Of a stretch of DNA of 64,000 bases, positions 45,150 through 56,598 are shown piece after piece. Made by a program: the position numbers and the translations under genes. Each line of letters starts with the position of its first letter. The stretch's first letter is position 1. The stretch is from Haliclona indistincta. Its lineage: Eukaryota > Porifera > Demospongiae > Haplosclerida > Chalinidae. The stretch covers positions 16,039,152 to 16,103,151 of the forward strand of contig OZ024784.1 of NCBI GenBank assembly GCA_964017065.1. The letters run 5' to 3'. The notes beneath the pieces are model-generated. The model ran no database searches and had not been told where the DNA came from. It saw only the letters and a list, made by a program, of their open reading frames with translations.

Positions 45150-46142
45150 ATGGCCCTACTAAAAAGTTATCGCCTGTATATATGTCTTGTGTTTGGTGTT
45201 GGCAGTGTAATTGTGCTTTGTTTCATGTCTTTTAAAGACAAACTTATTGTGAAGGAAGATATCGGCCCCGTAGGTCCGCTGAATATCGTTATGGGATCTT
45301 CTATAACTATTGATGAGAAAGTCAATCCTGGTTGCAAGCAGAGAAATCCAGTCAATTCTTACAGACCTATCATACGTGCAATGAACTACCGTCACCCATC
45401 AATTGTGCATTTTGCCAAATTCGTAAAGAAAGCCAGTGAGCCAGCATCTCTTAAGTTTCTCGAGTACATGTCCATGCTCTCGGTGTACAAAATAATGAAA
45501 CCAGAGGAGATTTGGATTCACTCAAATGGTCAGATTAACGGCAAGTACTGGAATCTTACACAGAAATGGTCCGGTACAGCTGTGAAAATAATTCACAATG
45601 AGAAAGTAACACATTTTGGGAAAACAAAAGTGACCTTTTTCGAGCACATGGCAGATTACACTAAACTGCTTCAAGTTCTCAATAATGGTGGAATAGCAAT
45701 GGACTTTGATGTGATAATGATCAATCACACTAAACTAGCAGAGATGCAACGATTGTCCGAGTGTGTACTAGTGCAAGAGGGTGGGGCTATAAGAATCAGC
45801 TTCTTCTCTTGTATCAAAGGTGCTCCATATTTGCAAGCAATGATCGATAGCTATCACACTGACTACAGACCGAGTTGGGTATACAATGCAGGTGCTGTGC
45901 CCACGAGACTACTCACAGCAAAGAGAAGTGACTGTTTTAATGTGTACGTAGAAACAGAGATATGTAAACCTAACTATATGGATGTTCATAAAACATGGAT
46001 GCAACACAACAAAGTGAACTGGAGAATAAAGCCTGCCGCACACTACTACAAGAGGAATTTAAAACTACCCAAAGAAGACGAGTCAATTTTAAATGGAAAC
46101 AGCAGTTTCAGTGAAATGCTCCAGTATATTTATACATTATAA
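45150..46142 (+). CDS. Type II membrane DXD glycosyltransferase (GT32-like)
   Basis: A single open frame of 330 aa, no introns. A short cytoplasmic N-terminus precedes one membrane anchor at residues 9-28 (LYICLVFGVGSVIVLCFMSF), the topology of Golgi glycosyltransferases. The catalytic region has ADYTKLLQVLNNGGIAMDFD. The DFD is the DxD nucleotide-sugar/metal motif, and the preceding R/K-x-x-x-L-x-x-x-GG-I-x-x-D pattern is typical of the Gly_transf_sug (DXD) group. The later block NAGAVPTRLLTAK and the segment ending MLQYIY are consistent with this fold. Similar single-exon genes form small families in invertebrates. Donor and acceptor cannot be deduced. No close neighbour suggests a pathway. 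Confidence 0.8.
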   Translation: MALLKSYRLYICLVFGVGSVIVLCFMSFKDKLIVKEDIGPVGPLNIVMGSSITIDEKVNPGCKQRNPVNSYRPIIRAMNYRHPSIVHFAKFVKKASEPASLKFLEYMSMLSVYKIMKPEEIWIHSNGQINGKYWNLTQKWSGTAVKIIHNEKVTHFGKTKVTFFEHMADYTKLLQVLNNGGIAMDFDVIMINHTKLAEMQRLSECVLVQEGGAIRISFFSCIKGAPYLQAMIDSYHTDYRPSWVYNAGAVPTRLLTAKRSDCFNVYVETEICKPNYMDVHKTWMQHNKVNWRIKPAAHYYKRNLKLPKEDESILNGNSSFSEMLQYIYTL

Positions 46143-46447
46143 TGATTCAATCATAATTATGACTCTGTAGTCGCATGTTTTTTAGAATAATCACATAATG
46201 CTGAAGGCACTTGATTTTCTTCTGATTTCTACATGATCAAGACTTCATAATAGAGATCAAGAATCGAACGCTCAATGGTGCAATGTAAATGCATAGTCAA
46301 CAAACAGATGATTCTTATGTGCATTGCCAGCTGATCACTGATAACAATAGCAATCAGCTTCTCCTGGCTTCAAATGAGATTCATTGCCCAATAATTAATG
46401 ACGACGTGGTTCGTGTTTATTGAGTGTTCGATACTGAACTCTTGACA

Positions 46448-49400
46448 TTAGGTCTTCATAGTAACAATAGGTTCAACAGATCTTTTCTCCACAACTCTGA
46501 CTTTTGGCTGATTTCTCTTTCGTTCTCTGAAAAGTTAAATCATTAATACAACTTCACATAACATGCCAATTATGGCATACTTTGCAGAGGCTCGTGGTCC
46601 CTTTGGTACTATCATGTTCCTCTTTTGTAGACTTTTATACCTGTCCACTAGAAGACTGCCCTCGGGCTAAATATAAGTGGGATAAAAGAAAAAGATTGTG
46701 TGAGAGTTCAAACCTTTAACGCACGGAGTGAACCTATGAGCTCCGTTGATAGCTTCACAGCAATTTCTGGTTCCTCAAATCTATAATCATAATGAATTCA
46801 CAACGCGTGGGCGAAAGGGTACCCGCCACCTTAAGGTGGCGGTGCAATTAGCACTTATCAGTTCCACTAGCAACTAAATAATATGGCAATGTAGGTTTTT
46901 CACACATATTTGTTGTGAAAATACATGTAGTGACCATCAGGAAGTGATCTAAGTCACAAGAGCATCAGTGTCTACAGTGCTTTTAATCTAGAGGAGCCAC
47001 TTTTGTGTTTTGTGGTTAACAAGTATGTTTTGTGTTCAGAAAAAGTAACTATAGTTGCTATTGGACTGAAATTTGCTATGAGTGTTCACACATCATTCTG
47101 TAGTGTGTGTAGAAAATCTGGACTGATTTTGCTGGTTGACAGTAAAGTTATTGCTGCTTGTGTACCAGCCATTGGTTTGCAATTATGAAAAAATGTGTTA
47201 AGGCCAGGAAAATAGTATGGAGCTGAGTTAAGAAATTCCCTTTGCAGTCTGCTTGAATGACTATTCAGTTTTAATCTCAGCAAGTTAGAGAGCTTAACTT
47301 CCAAGCATAGTGAAGTATGAGCCCTAAATGTACTAGAAATTGGCGATTTTTGGTGATAAAAGTGTTAAGGCTGAAATCTGGACATCTTTGCGAGTTAAGA
47401 AAAACCACTTGATCTCTGGATAGCCAGATACTTGTAGTTTTCACTAGTTTTTAAACTAGCGCGATACGTTCATCCATGCGCAAACGCGGTCAGCGAGAAC
47501 ACCAACTTTAGCTGTGACTTCGATTCTCTGCCGGGTTATAATGATATTCATCCAATACGAGCGTTTATCGATTACGTGTTTCTGCCTGCGCTGCGCCGCT
47601 CACTGTCGAGCGGCAAGAATGGCACCGATCAAAAGCTGTGTTTTTCGCTTTGCCCGTTCTTAGGCGTGCTTCTACAGCATAGATATTAGCTAAGCTCGAG
47701 GAATAGTAACCGCCAAGCCTCGTTGTGGCGCTAGACTGTGGCTGCTGTGTCGTAGGTGTGGTTCGTCGTGACGTTGTACAAAATAGAGAGATTAAGTTGC
47801 ACGTCACGTGAAACTTAACGTGTACGCAGAACCTGTAATTCACGTTAGACGTTACAGGTAGCATTCCAATGGCAATTAAGATTCGCGTTTACCTGTGCTG
47901 AGCGCTCGGGCGACTGGATAAGCAGGAAGAAGACTAGCTGTCAAAATTTTAGCTTTTACATTCAGAGTGGATCGAAAGGTAAGCAAAACGTCATGAATAA
48001 CAGCTACAAGTCAGTAGCTATGCGCGAACTATAGCCACTTCGAGCCGAGCAGTGCAGAGGCTTGATTGAATATCATACGCTCGATGAAACTATGGTCGCT
48101 CCTGTTCTGACGACTCGCCTGGGCGAAGGACAGCACGTACAAGCGTTTCAACAAGTCGAGTTTGTAGAGCAGGCATCAAGCAACAGTTTAGTTTAAAGCA
48201 AACGTGGATCTGATGAAACTCAGAGCTGCAAAATGTTCAGGGAAACAGCCAACCTGTAGAAGAGGGTCTAGACGTACGTAACGGGTAAAATCAACGGGTA
48301 GCCAGCAAATTGTACCCGACTTGTAGCGCTCACGTGATCATTTACACGTTACGCGTTACACGTACTGAGTGAAAGACGTGCAACTTAATCTCTCTAATAT
48401 AGTGATGTCACAAACATGGCGCTATTGTATTAGCTTCAATGGGAGAGAGCTGTAGAGCATCGTGTGTCTTTCATTTTCTCATGCTCATAGTTGCAATCTG
48501 CATTAATGCAATAGAAAGGGCTATGTAGAAAGTTGTGTGGACTAACTACACACACAACTCTGGGAATAAAAAGTGGCTCCTCTAGATTAAAAGCACTGTA
48601 TGTGTTTTATAAACACTACTTTACACCTAGGTGGCTGAATACTAGCTGACTTTTACCAAGAAAGTCTATTTGGAAGTGGTACTATGGTGATACCATTTGT
48701 GACCTAATTTGCAAAAAGGGATATTTTGGCGTCAGAAAAGTTTGAGCACACGCCTATAATCAGATAGCTGCTACTCAGTCAAACATAATTGTCTATTCAT
48801 TATACTTGAATATTCTGCTTGCTGTATAACTAAGTCACTATTAACTAGTTAAAGCACCGTTGCGAGTGCAATAATTCCCGTATTGCACGAGCAGACGGTG
48901 CTTTTACTGGTTTGTAGCACGACAGCTCGCCGCTGTTGCTGAATCTTTGTGCTAGGGCGACTTTTTCTCAAGGTCGAGCCAAGGTCTGGTCAGTCTCCAC
49001 CCACCGTGCTATATTGTCCCCAGCCGTGCTATATTGTCTCCAGCCTTGCTATATTGTCCACCGTATCTCATTATAGAAAATATAGAATGGGCAGTGCCTT
49101 TGATACGCCCACGCAGAGTGCTACAAGCTTCATTAATCTGAGCAACAGCCATTTAATTGCAGGCATGGTTCAAATATTTCTGATGCCAAAACATCCCTTT
49201 TCGCAAATTAGGTCACATTCAATCACAACTGAGAACACAACAGGTTAAGGTGACGGTTACCGGCTGTGCCTACGCAAGCCATTTGAATGACAAAAATCAT
49301 TATTATTACCATAATCTAGTCATATTCTGCTGTGCAGCTCCATTGACATAGGTATGGTAAATAAAATGCATGGTCGCTTTGTGGAAAATGGTGTACCAAC

Positions 49401-52400
49401 GAGTGGTAAATTCTTGCATCAAAATTTACGAACAGTGCACATCTACTGACTGTCTTCCAGGTTAATTAAGCAGTATGAAGTCAAGAGCAGGGCCGAGACT
49501 GTAACGCTTGTAACAAAAGTACCATTGCTAGTTATGCAGCAAAGTATCTGCGAGGACGCTATCAGATAAAGGTGAGTTCAAACTTGTTCGCCTATAGCTC
49601 AGACGGAATTCATCAGTAGCCAACCAATACAATACCACTCGTAAAGATTACTTTCTGGAGACCCATTTTAGATAATTGAAACTGCGATTTAGCTTCACAT
49701 GTATCCTTCGCTACCAGACGCCACGCTGTATCTGCTACTTACTTATTTTACTTCTAGTAACTATGGCGCATCGAATGGTGTTCTGCATAGCGCTCTAGCA
49801 TGTTTCCTTTTGCTGCTACAGACGTTAATTAGCTCAAACAGGTAACCGTCACCTTAAAAAATTGACAACAGGTTATTTAGACTTACGGCTGTTTTCCTAG
49901 CCTTTTCGTACGGTAAGGATCGAGTTGTGTGAGATGCTCTTTGCGTAACATCTTAATCTTTGACTGTTCATCCTTTCTTTTCAAGTTCCTTTTAATGGAT
50001 TTTATCCTACGACAACGTCACAGAATTAACAAAGTATGCCAAGTGAATTTCATTTACACAAACAAACCTGTACACCTCATTCATTGTTGCTTTGTTCTGT
50101 TTTTGAAATTTTCGAAGATGTTCCTTTGGGAGTGATAGTATTATAATAGCAGCTATTCAATAAAGTAACAGTTTGTTAGTCAGATGTGCAGTACATTAGA
50201 AGCATTTACAATAAAACTGCTATAATACAGTGAAACCTGTACCTCCAACCTCAATCATGCAAGGTGAGACTGGTGAGCATTGTATAACTGACTTACTGCT
50301 TCCTTCAACTCTCTCGCTTTTCTTCGCTGCTTGCGAGTCTTTCTGTCTTCCGCTCTCACTGGTCTCTTCAGCAATGGACAATCTTCATCACTCTCTTCTT
50401 CCTCAACCTCACTATCATTTTCAGCGCTACCAGGTGGTTTTGGTAAGCCCTCGCTCATTTCTGTCATCCATACTTGCTGTTGAAAAGTGTGAAAATCATC
50501 AGATCACAACTACTCAGACAAACCTTTCTCTCTTTATGATCCATTTCTGCTAACTGTACTCTCTTGTCCAGTGCTTGTAATGCAGCAATCTGTGCCTCTT
50601 CTATTTTCACAGCTTTCCCGAGTAGCTCCTGCAATGGACACAAAGTGTATGTGTTAGGTGTAGGTGTAACTAAAATTCTAAAGGAAATACTAGTAAGTGA
50701 AAATGAAATAACAAACTATAAATACATTGCAAGAACAAAACGCTAAAAAAACCTACGAGATCTACCTGTATTGCTAATTTCAGCGCTTAGTAGCAAGTGG
50801 TTGCTGAGATACGCACTGCGAACACACACACACAACCGTATTACATGGCTCCGGCCACTGAGGCATAATCATTACAACAAATTATTTGAGAAAGTACTTG
50901 GTAACTATAATGATTACAGTTTAAAAGTAATCGTTACAGCAGTTTTATTGGGGCGAGCTTGAGCGAGCCCCACATTGATCGAATGACGTCCCCACTATCT
51001 ATGTATGCGTACATCATTCCGTAAATGCCCCCGCGTTCTATTTAATTGGACTTTTTGAATTTACATTTGTACCACGTGTATTAAGCCTGAATACATCCAA
51101 GCAAGTGCTAAAAAGAAGAATATGTGGAAAAGCTTGCGAGCTACCGGCTGAAACCGTGGAAAAAGAGCTGCGATTTACTAAGCGAAGAGCTCGTGATAAA
51201 GCGAGTCGTGCTAAGCATACTGCTCAACGAAGAGATTAAGAACTACAACAGCTGAGACGTCAACAGCATGAGCTACATACTGCTGAGACCGATGAACGTA
51301 GAAAGAATAGGCTAAAGCGCATAAGGGACCATGAACATGAACGACGTGCTGCTGAGACTAGTGAGCAAAGAGAAGACATGGTACAGCGTACGAGAGACCA
51401 ATAGAGAGGTTAAGATCCACGTTACGGTGAACGTTGAATTATTGTGACGTCACGTTTATGACCACGCCCCTTATTTATTGTCACTTTCACGGTGAATTTC
51501 AACGTTTTTCACGGCAAAACAACGTAAGTGCAAACAGCGCTAGCGTGGGCCCCTAGGCTGGCCCTAGCTCGTGCAGCCCGTGTTTAAAACAGACGCCTGA
51601 CATTTTTAAAGTAAGTTCTCGATGTGTAGAGGGTTTATAAGCAAGCTATGACTGTGTGGCTATGACTGTGTGGCACTGACAGGTCGACCATACTGGCTAT
51701 CGCTCAGTACAGCTGCATACCGTCTCTGCCGCCAACTCTGACTATGCCAGGATTCCGCTGGAGCGTGAAGCTAGTATGTAGCTCATGCTCATGCTTTATG
51801 CTTTATGCTTGCTCATGCTCATGCTTCATGCTTTATGTCTCGAAGTGTTCAAAACGCGTCCTCAAAAAAAACTACTGATTGGGAGAAGGTGGCAACCAGT
51901 CTCGGCGCCGAGACTGCCGAGCAGGCGCCTGCAGCACTTCCAAAAGCCAGGGGGTGCAGCTAAGTTTAATTTATCTCCTTGCTCTCTCCATAGTCCAGGC
52001 AGCGACACTCAGCAGCCACCAGTTGTTCCCTAGCCTGCGTGACAAGCAGCGACCGTATGCTACGTTGACATTAATTTTACCACCCATTTTCACCGTTAAC
52101 GCGTGACGTCACATTTTAAAATTTTTAACGTTTAGAGTTCACCGTAACGTGGATCTTAACCTCTCTAATGTCAAGAACGGCGCTAGACAGTTGTATAATC
52201 ATGAGATGCGGAACTGCTTGCTGCTGTTTCATACTTCACATACAAGATACTCACTTGCAAAAGCTAGCAGAATTGTATCAAACCATGAGTACAACGGCTA
52301 GAGATCATCTGCAATGTGCACTCGCTCAGGCTCGCCAATCATCCATGTACAATCATCTAGTTACTTCTTGCAAGAGTAAAGCGTAAACCGTACACCATAA

Positions 52401-54573
52401 AGTGTGGAGTATTAATGCGTTAAAATTTCATTAAGTCTTTCATCATGCTCCATTGTGTGAATAAATACCAGTGACTTGACACATTAGTGACCGCAAGGTG
52501 ACGCTTTACACCTTGAAAAGAGTAATAAAATCGCTGTACACCCCTGCTAACTGGCAATGCTGTCGTCAGACATTATGATGAAACCTGCCGTTTGCCCCAG
52601 CCTGTGTTCATTACAATGCCAGTACATGATTTCCTACTCATCTAACTTTCCTTTATGTTGGCTACAAGCACAAAGGCATGTGCTTTAGGTCTATATGTGT
52701 TTTCAAACTACCATGCAAGCTAGAGTGCTGCATAGTTACATGACTACACTGGTTTCTTCACTTGTATACAAGTCAAGTTAGGCATTGATATTCAGCCATC
52801 TACAACCCTATGATAATTATAATGTTTTAGAGGTCTAAGTTATTATACATGCAATCACCTGATGATCATTGAATGTCGGATTATATGATGCTCCAGGATG
52901 AGGTGGTTCAACACTCTGTAATGCTGACGGCATCTTACCAAGTAGGGATGGTTTCTAAAGAATAAAGATAATGCATGTTGAAGAGTAGAATCTGGTTATA
53001 AAATGTGATTTAAAAATTGAATCTCAAGAGGTACCTATTAACAGGTGCCTAATAAGAGGTACCTATTTATTACCTCCTGCAACAGAGGTAATAATTAATA
53101 AATTTTATCTGAGTTTACAAGTCAACTATGGTACTTGGACATTTCTCAAGGTAAATTCAACCTTATTTACTCAATACCCATAATACCCATAGAGAACGTG
53201 CAAAACTATTAACAGTGACTGAATAACTCAATAATACCATAAACAGATATCGCAGGTTTTAATTTTTGGGAGAAAAATTTGTTAACCAATAACAATTATT
53301 ATGAAGATTATGCAAAGTTTAATTTTTACAAGTTGAAGGCACCCACGAAAATGTGAAAGGTATTCATGCACGAAAATTTCTACACTTACTGTAGTGAAAT
53401 AGTAGACACACTACTCAGGTATCTGTTTCTGTAATTAGGTCACACTTTCATATACATGTAATTATGTAGGAGTGACCGCAAATAACTACGAAAAAGAGTT
53501 ATCACACATATTTACCTTCACAGATTTCTTGCAAGTCACTGTCAAGTAGAAGTCATCTCCTTCCTGCTGCTCTTTATGGTCGTCTGCACACAAGCAATAT
53601 CAATACAGCTAGCTCAGGCTCACCCACAATGATAAGCATGTAACTACTCGTACACAAATTTTTCAGCAATATTTTATCAGTAAAGCTCTGGCATGAGCCC
53701 TAACACACTTACTACTACTAGACAACACTGAAGTAACTGTCTACTGCTTTAATTTATACTATAACAACCGACCATTCAGGTGAATGGGTGGTTCTTGTCT
53801 ATGTTCAGTGCTATCAACTCTCACGCAACTTGTGTGAGACTCACGCATTCAAGCTTAAAATTTTCCGTATAACAGCCAAAAACCTCCGTATAACAGCAGA
53901 TATTTCTGTAAACTACGAAATCTCACGCATTTGAGCTAAATTTGGTTGAGGTCTCTGTATGTTCCTTACCTCCTATCCACAGATCTTTTAGTTCTCGTTC
54001 ACTAATCTCTTCTTTCATTTTCCGGTACTTTCTCCTCTGTATGGTGGACTTAAGCTTCCATTGTTGTTTTAACTTTTCTCGAAAGGATGCGTTGTCATAT
54101 TCTTCCTCACTAGATGTCTCTCCCTCCATTCCTATCTTCCTCTCCTTCAATCGCTTGTACTTTCTACGCAATGGTACTGATATAGGAGGAATGGATGTGT
54201 CTAAATAAAGATTAGATTCACTACGAAGCGGCTTTTTCTTCCGAGTGGTGACTGGTTGGTCTTCTGTAAACAGACCAAAATTGAAGTGGTTGACTGGTTG
54301 TTTAGTAATACTCACCAGAAGTTGTTGGATCTTTTTCTTCAAAAAATAAATCACGATCTTCTTTTTCTGCTGCTATTCCACTGTGATGACGATTTATCAT
54401 GATAACTGAAACCAGCTCAGTTGGTAACACCCTCACCCTGTTCGTTCTTCACGACGCGTTTCATCAAGGAATTCGTCAACATCTTTTACGTTTGTGAATT
54501 TGCGCCAGTTTTTCTTCTTGTTTTTGCTATATTTTCGCCGCTTGGCGCTTGGTAGCAAGTCTTCTGCCGCCAT
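46448..54573 (-). CDS. NOP53: Ribosome biogenesis protein NOP53 (GLTSCR2)
   Basis: Twelve exons, all phases consistent: 54437-54573, 54316-54380, 53970-54263, 53516-53583, 52859-52954, 50524-50628, 50297-50476, 50068-50123, 49887-50006, 46714-46780, 46581-46666 and 46448-46526. The product is about 450 aa, near the human size. The ATG at 54573 gives MAAEDLLPSAKRRKYSKNKK, a basic nuclear/nucleolar start. Diagnostic blocks include NWRKFTNVKDVDEFLDE, PPHPGASYNPTFNDHQ, NEVYRIKSIKRNLKRK, TKRLGKQP, VKLSTELIGSLRALKPEG and YKSLQKRNMIVPKG. NOP53 brings the exosome cofactor MTR4 to pre-60S particles for ITS2 processing. The 2-3 kb introns after exons 5 and 9 hold several inverted-repeat elements, so the gene spans 8 kb instead of about 2 kb. 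Confidence 0.93.
46823..46842. repeat. Perfect 20-bp palindrome around TTAA
   Basis: CCGCCACC-TTAA-GGTGGCGG, with GGTAC on one side and TGC on the other. It resembles two abutting copies of the TTAA-bounded terminus seen at 49245 and 49857 (TTAAGGTGACGG). It lies in a NOP53 intron. Confidence 0.6.
46973..48600. mobile_element. Element with 32-bp perfect TIRs and TA ends (Tc1/mariner-like)
   Basis: TACAGTGCTTTTAATCTAGA continues to GGAGCCACTTTT at 46973-47004. It is repeated as an exact inverted copy at 48569-48600. TA on both outer ends fits a TA target site followed by CAGTG, as in Tc1/mariner-type elements. There is no transposase ORF. Another TIR element (47784-48396) lies inside it, implying nested insertion. 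Confidence 0.75.
47784..48396. mobile_element. TIR element, TAGAGAGATTAAG family
   Basis: The left end TAGAGAGATTAAGTTGCACG is mirrored at 48376-48396. The 613-bp interior is non-coding and ACGTG-rich near both ends. Its termini resemble those of the larger element at 51402-52167 in the same gene. Flanking duplication was not clear. Confidence 0.75.
48850..48905. repeat. Short foldback palindrome
   Basis: AAAGCACCGT and GTGCAATA on the left mirror TATTGCAC and ACGGTGCTTT on the right, around ATTCCCG. A single 56-bp hairpin in a NOP53 intron. Confidence 0.8.
49245..49857. mobile_element. TTAA-bounded TIR element (piggyBac-type target)
   Basis: TTAAGGTGACGGTTACC at 49245 has an exact inverted copy, GGTAACCGTCACCTTAA, ending at 49857. 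If TTAA is the duplicated target, the TIR proper is 13 bp and the unit fits a piggyBac-like non-autonomous element. No transposase frame is seen in the 613 bp. It sits immediately 3' (in gene direction) of the NOP53 exon at 49887-50006. Confidence 0.75.
50990..51401 (+). pseudogene. Relic of a Helitron-associated-type Arg/Glu-rich ORF
   Basis: In one plus frame, HTAETDERRKNRLKRIRDHE and RRAAETSEQREDMVQRTR form two copies of the RxAETxExRxxRL pattern. That pattern is common near the start of invertebrate Helitron/PIF1-like element proteins. An in-frame TAA interrupts it, and the unit is split at 51402 by a TIR element. Family assignment is from memory of the pattern and is tentative. Confidence 0.35.
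51402..52167. mobile_element. TIR element, TAGAGAGGTTAAG family
   Basis: The terminus TAGAGAGGTTAAGATCCACG continues with TTACGGTGAAC. Its inverted copy ends at 52167, so the TIR is about 31 bp. The 766-bp interior is non-coding. Ends share TAGAGAGRTTAAG with the element at 47784-48396, so both appear to be one superfamily. It is inserted into an older repeat relic within a NOP53 intron. Confidence 0.78.
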
Positions 54574-54630
54574 CTTCACCTGCCCAGGCCCACCACGTGG
54601 TTAACAGCCACGCCCAAAGACCCGCCTACA
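54574..54630. promoter_or_regulatory. Divergent promoter, NOP53 / UFSP1
   Basis: Only 57 bp lie between the two start codons; it contains GCCCAGGCCCACCACGTGG (a CACGTG E-box). Both transcripts must begin here or inside each other. Confidence 0.6.
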
Positions 54631-55590
54631 ATGGCATCAATCAGCTTACTGCAGTTGTGTTCCAAAGCCCTAGAGGAGCTAAAGAAAGACCATAAGGACA
54701 AAGAGATGGTTGTTTATACAGTTCGTGGAGTAGAGGCTAAATATTATCACTATTTATGTGACGGTGAAGATGACAGAGTAGGTGAATCTATTACTGCTGG
54801 TGGTGCACGTACACTATCCTCCACCTTGTTATAGGGCTGGGGATGTGGCTACAGAACATTGCAGTCACTTTGTTCATGGGCGCGTAACATGAGTTCTGCA
54901 AACCACTCGTTATATGAGGCATCCACTTCTTTAGTCCCATCTTTACGAAAAATACAGGAGCTACTGGTGGAAGTTGGTGACAAGAGTGAATCATTTGTTG
55001 GGTCACATCAGTGGATTGGTTGTTATGAGTCTAGCATTGTGTTGGATCAGCTATATGGGGTATGCAGGGCTGATGGATCTGCCCTGCTATCTGTACATTG
55101 TAGGTGTCGAGCAGGTTGCTGCATGTCAGGAGTGGTGGTCAAGTCGGAGAAGTGTTTCTACAGCTGGAAGAACACTTTAAAATGGTCTCTGCTCCTGTAA
55201 TGATTGGTATGTTAATGTTCCTGATGTTCTAAGACAAGTGTCATGGTTTCCTTGTGATGCTAAGCTCTTAGATTTGCTTATTTGTAGGTGGGGATAGAGA
55301 TGCTGCATCTAAGACACTGATAGGCTTAGCTCACCATGGTGGACAAGGGGTCAAATATCTAATTGCTGTAAGCATTCTGTTATGCATGTTGTTATGTGTT
55401 CTGTACATGTATGCTTGATAAGAATCTCAATCTATCTATCGGTCCATTTCCCTAGGACCCTCATTATTGTGGTCACGATGACATTGAATCAGTGTTTACT
55501 GATAATGCCGTAAAGTGGTATGAAACTGAACAACTGTTTGCAGAAAATTCTTTTTACAACTTTTGTCTTCCAATAGCAAAACAACAATAG
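54631..55590 (+). CDS. UFSP1: Ufm1-specific protease 1-like cysteine protease
   Basis: Five exons: 54631-54777, 54835-55059, 55104-55206, 55288-55367 and 55456-55590; 229 aa. Peptidase family C78 blocks are present: GWGCGYRTLQSLCSW with the catalytic Cys, KSESFVGSHQWIGCYESS, APVMIGGDRDA and the catalytic Asp/His in LIADPHYCG. It matures the ubiquitin-like protein UFM1 and removes it from targets such as ER-bound ribosomes. It lacks the long N-terminal region of UFSP2, so it is UFSP1-like, though a short UFSP2 cannot be fully excluded. It starts 57 bp from NOP53 on the other strand. It ends 9 bp from the convergent PAQR gene, so their 3' UTRs must overlap. Confidence 0.92.
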
Positions 55591-55599
55591 TAATCATGA

Positions 55600-56598
55600 T
55601 CATTCAGTTTTTTGATTCTGATGTCTCCTTTTACCCGAAGGTGTTAGTTGTAGACCAAACCAAGCCACAATCAATATACATGCTAACATAGTTCCTACTA
55701 CCCAACCCAATGATGAAGTGAACGTAATTTTATCCAATGAGAGGATCGATTCTCTCTCTCTTAAATCAATGATGACGGCCTTCAAATGACAGAGTGTCCC
55801 CATAGTGGTCATTACATGCACCCAGTGGTGACTGTGACCAATGTAGTCAAACATGCCTGGACGCCATCGTTCAGGGATACGCCCTGCATTGAACACAGCC
55901 GACAACAGGTAAAACAGCCATGTCAGCATAGTATACTGAAGTGCATTAGAGCACTCCTGCCCCATAGTGTAACACTTCACTGTACGTTCTCCCGAGGGTA
56001 AGTGATCGATTGCGTATGCACATGCGAATGCTACTGTTCTTATGACATACTTTTGAGCATCCCAACGATGTCTGCTTGCACAAGTGATGAAACACACTGA
56101 ACACGATGTGAATGCAGCTAGCGGCATGAAGATTTCTGGAACTGATACAAAGTTGAACAGTAGAATTCCACCGTGGACTGGTCTCTGGTAGTAGAACACG
56201 GAGCATGCCCCTCCAATACCGAAAACGGAAATTGCTGCATAGTCCAGAAAGAAACAAACATGTCTAATCCGTGGAGACATGCAGTTAAACATGTGGGCTA
56301 GACTACTGAACAGCAGATAAAGACATATGGAGGATTCTACGGCAAGAAGCGGGTAGTAGCGTGGTGGTATGGCGCCTGGAGGCAGCAACGAGGAGGGAAA
56401 CGTGTTTATCGAATAGGCAACGCATCCAAGGAAAGGAATGAAGTGTGTCCAGAAATTCACTGTCTCGTTGTTCCATCGAGCGACACTGATGAGAGCGGTA
56501 GAGAACGTGGAGTGTGGCCGTCGATATCCACCGCGCACATATCGCTCCTGATACTGAGCAGGGACGTCACTGACAGCAAGACAGCCGGACGAAGCCAT
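55600..56598 (-). CDS. PAQR family receptor (membrane progestin receptor-like)
   Basis: A single open frame of 332 aa without introns, ATG at 56598. PAQR/hemolysin-III landmarks: RWNNETVNFWTHFIPF at the first membrane segment, SSLAHMF with the conserved Ser/His, FLDYAA with the conserved Asp, and GHSHHWVHV with the C-terminal zinc-binding histidines. Seven to eight membrane segments are visible. The pattern is of the mPR/PAQR5-9 side rather than adiponectin receptors (short N-terminus, FWTHFIP). Relatives bind steroids or ceramide and may act as zinc hydrolases. The steroid preference cannot be predicted. A Lys/Arg-rich tail ends the protein. Confidence 0.93.
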   Translation of the reverse strand: MASSGCLAVSDVPAQYQERYVRGGYRRPHSTFSTALISVARWNNETVNFWTHFIPFLGCVAYSINTFPSSLLPPGAIPPRYYPLLAVESSICLYLLFSSLAHMFNCMSPRIRHVCFFLDYAAISVFGIGGACSVFYYQRPVHGGILLFNFVSVPEIFMPLAAFTSCSVCFITCASRHRWDAQKYVIRTVAFACAYAIDHLPSGERTVKCYTMGQECSNALQYTMLTWLFYLLSAVFNAGRIPERWRPGMFDYIGHSHHWVHVMTTMGTLCHLKAVIIDLRERESILSLDKITFTSSLGWVVGTMLACILIVAWFGLQLTPSGKRRHQNQKTE

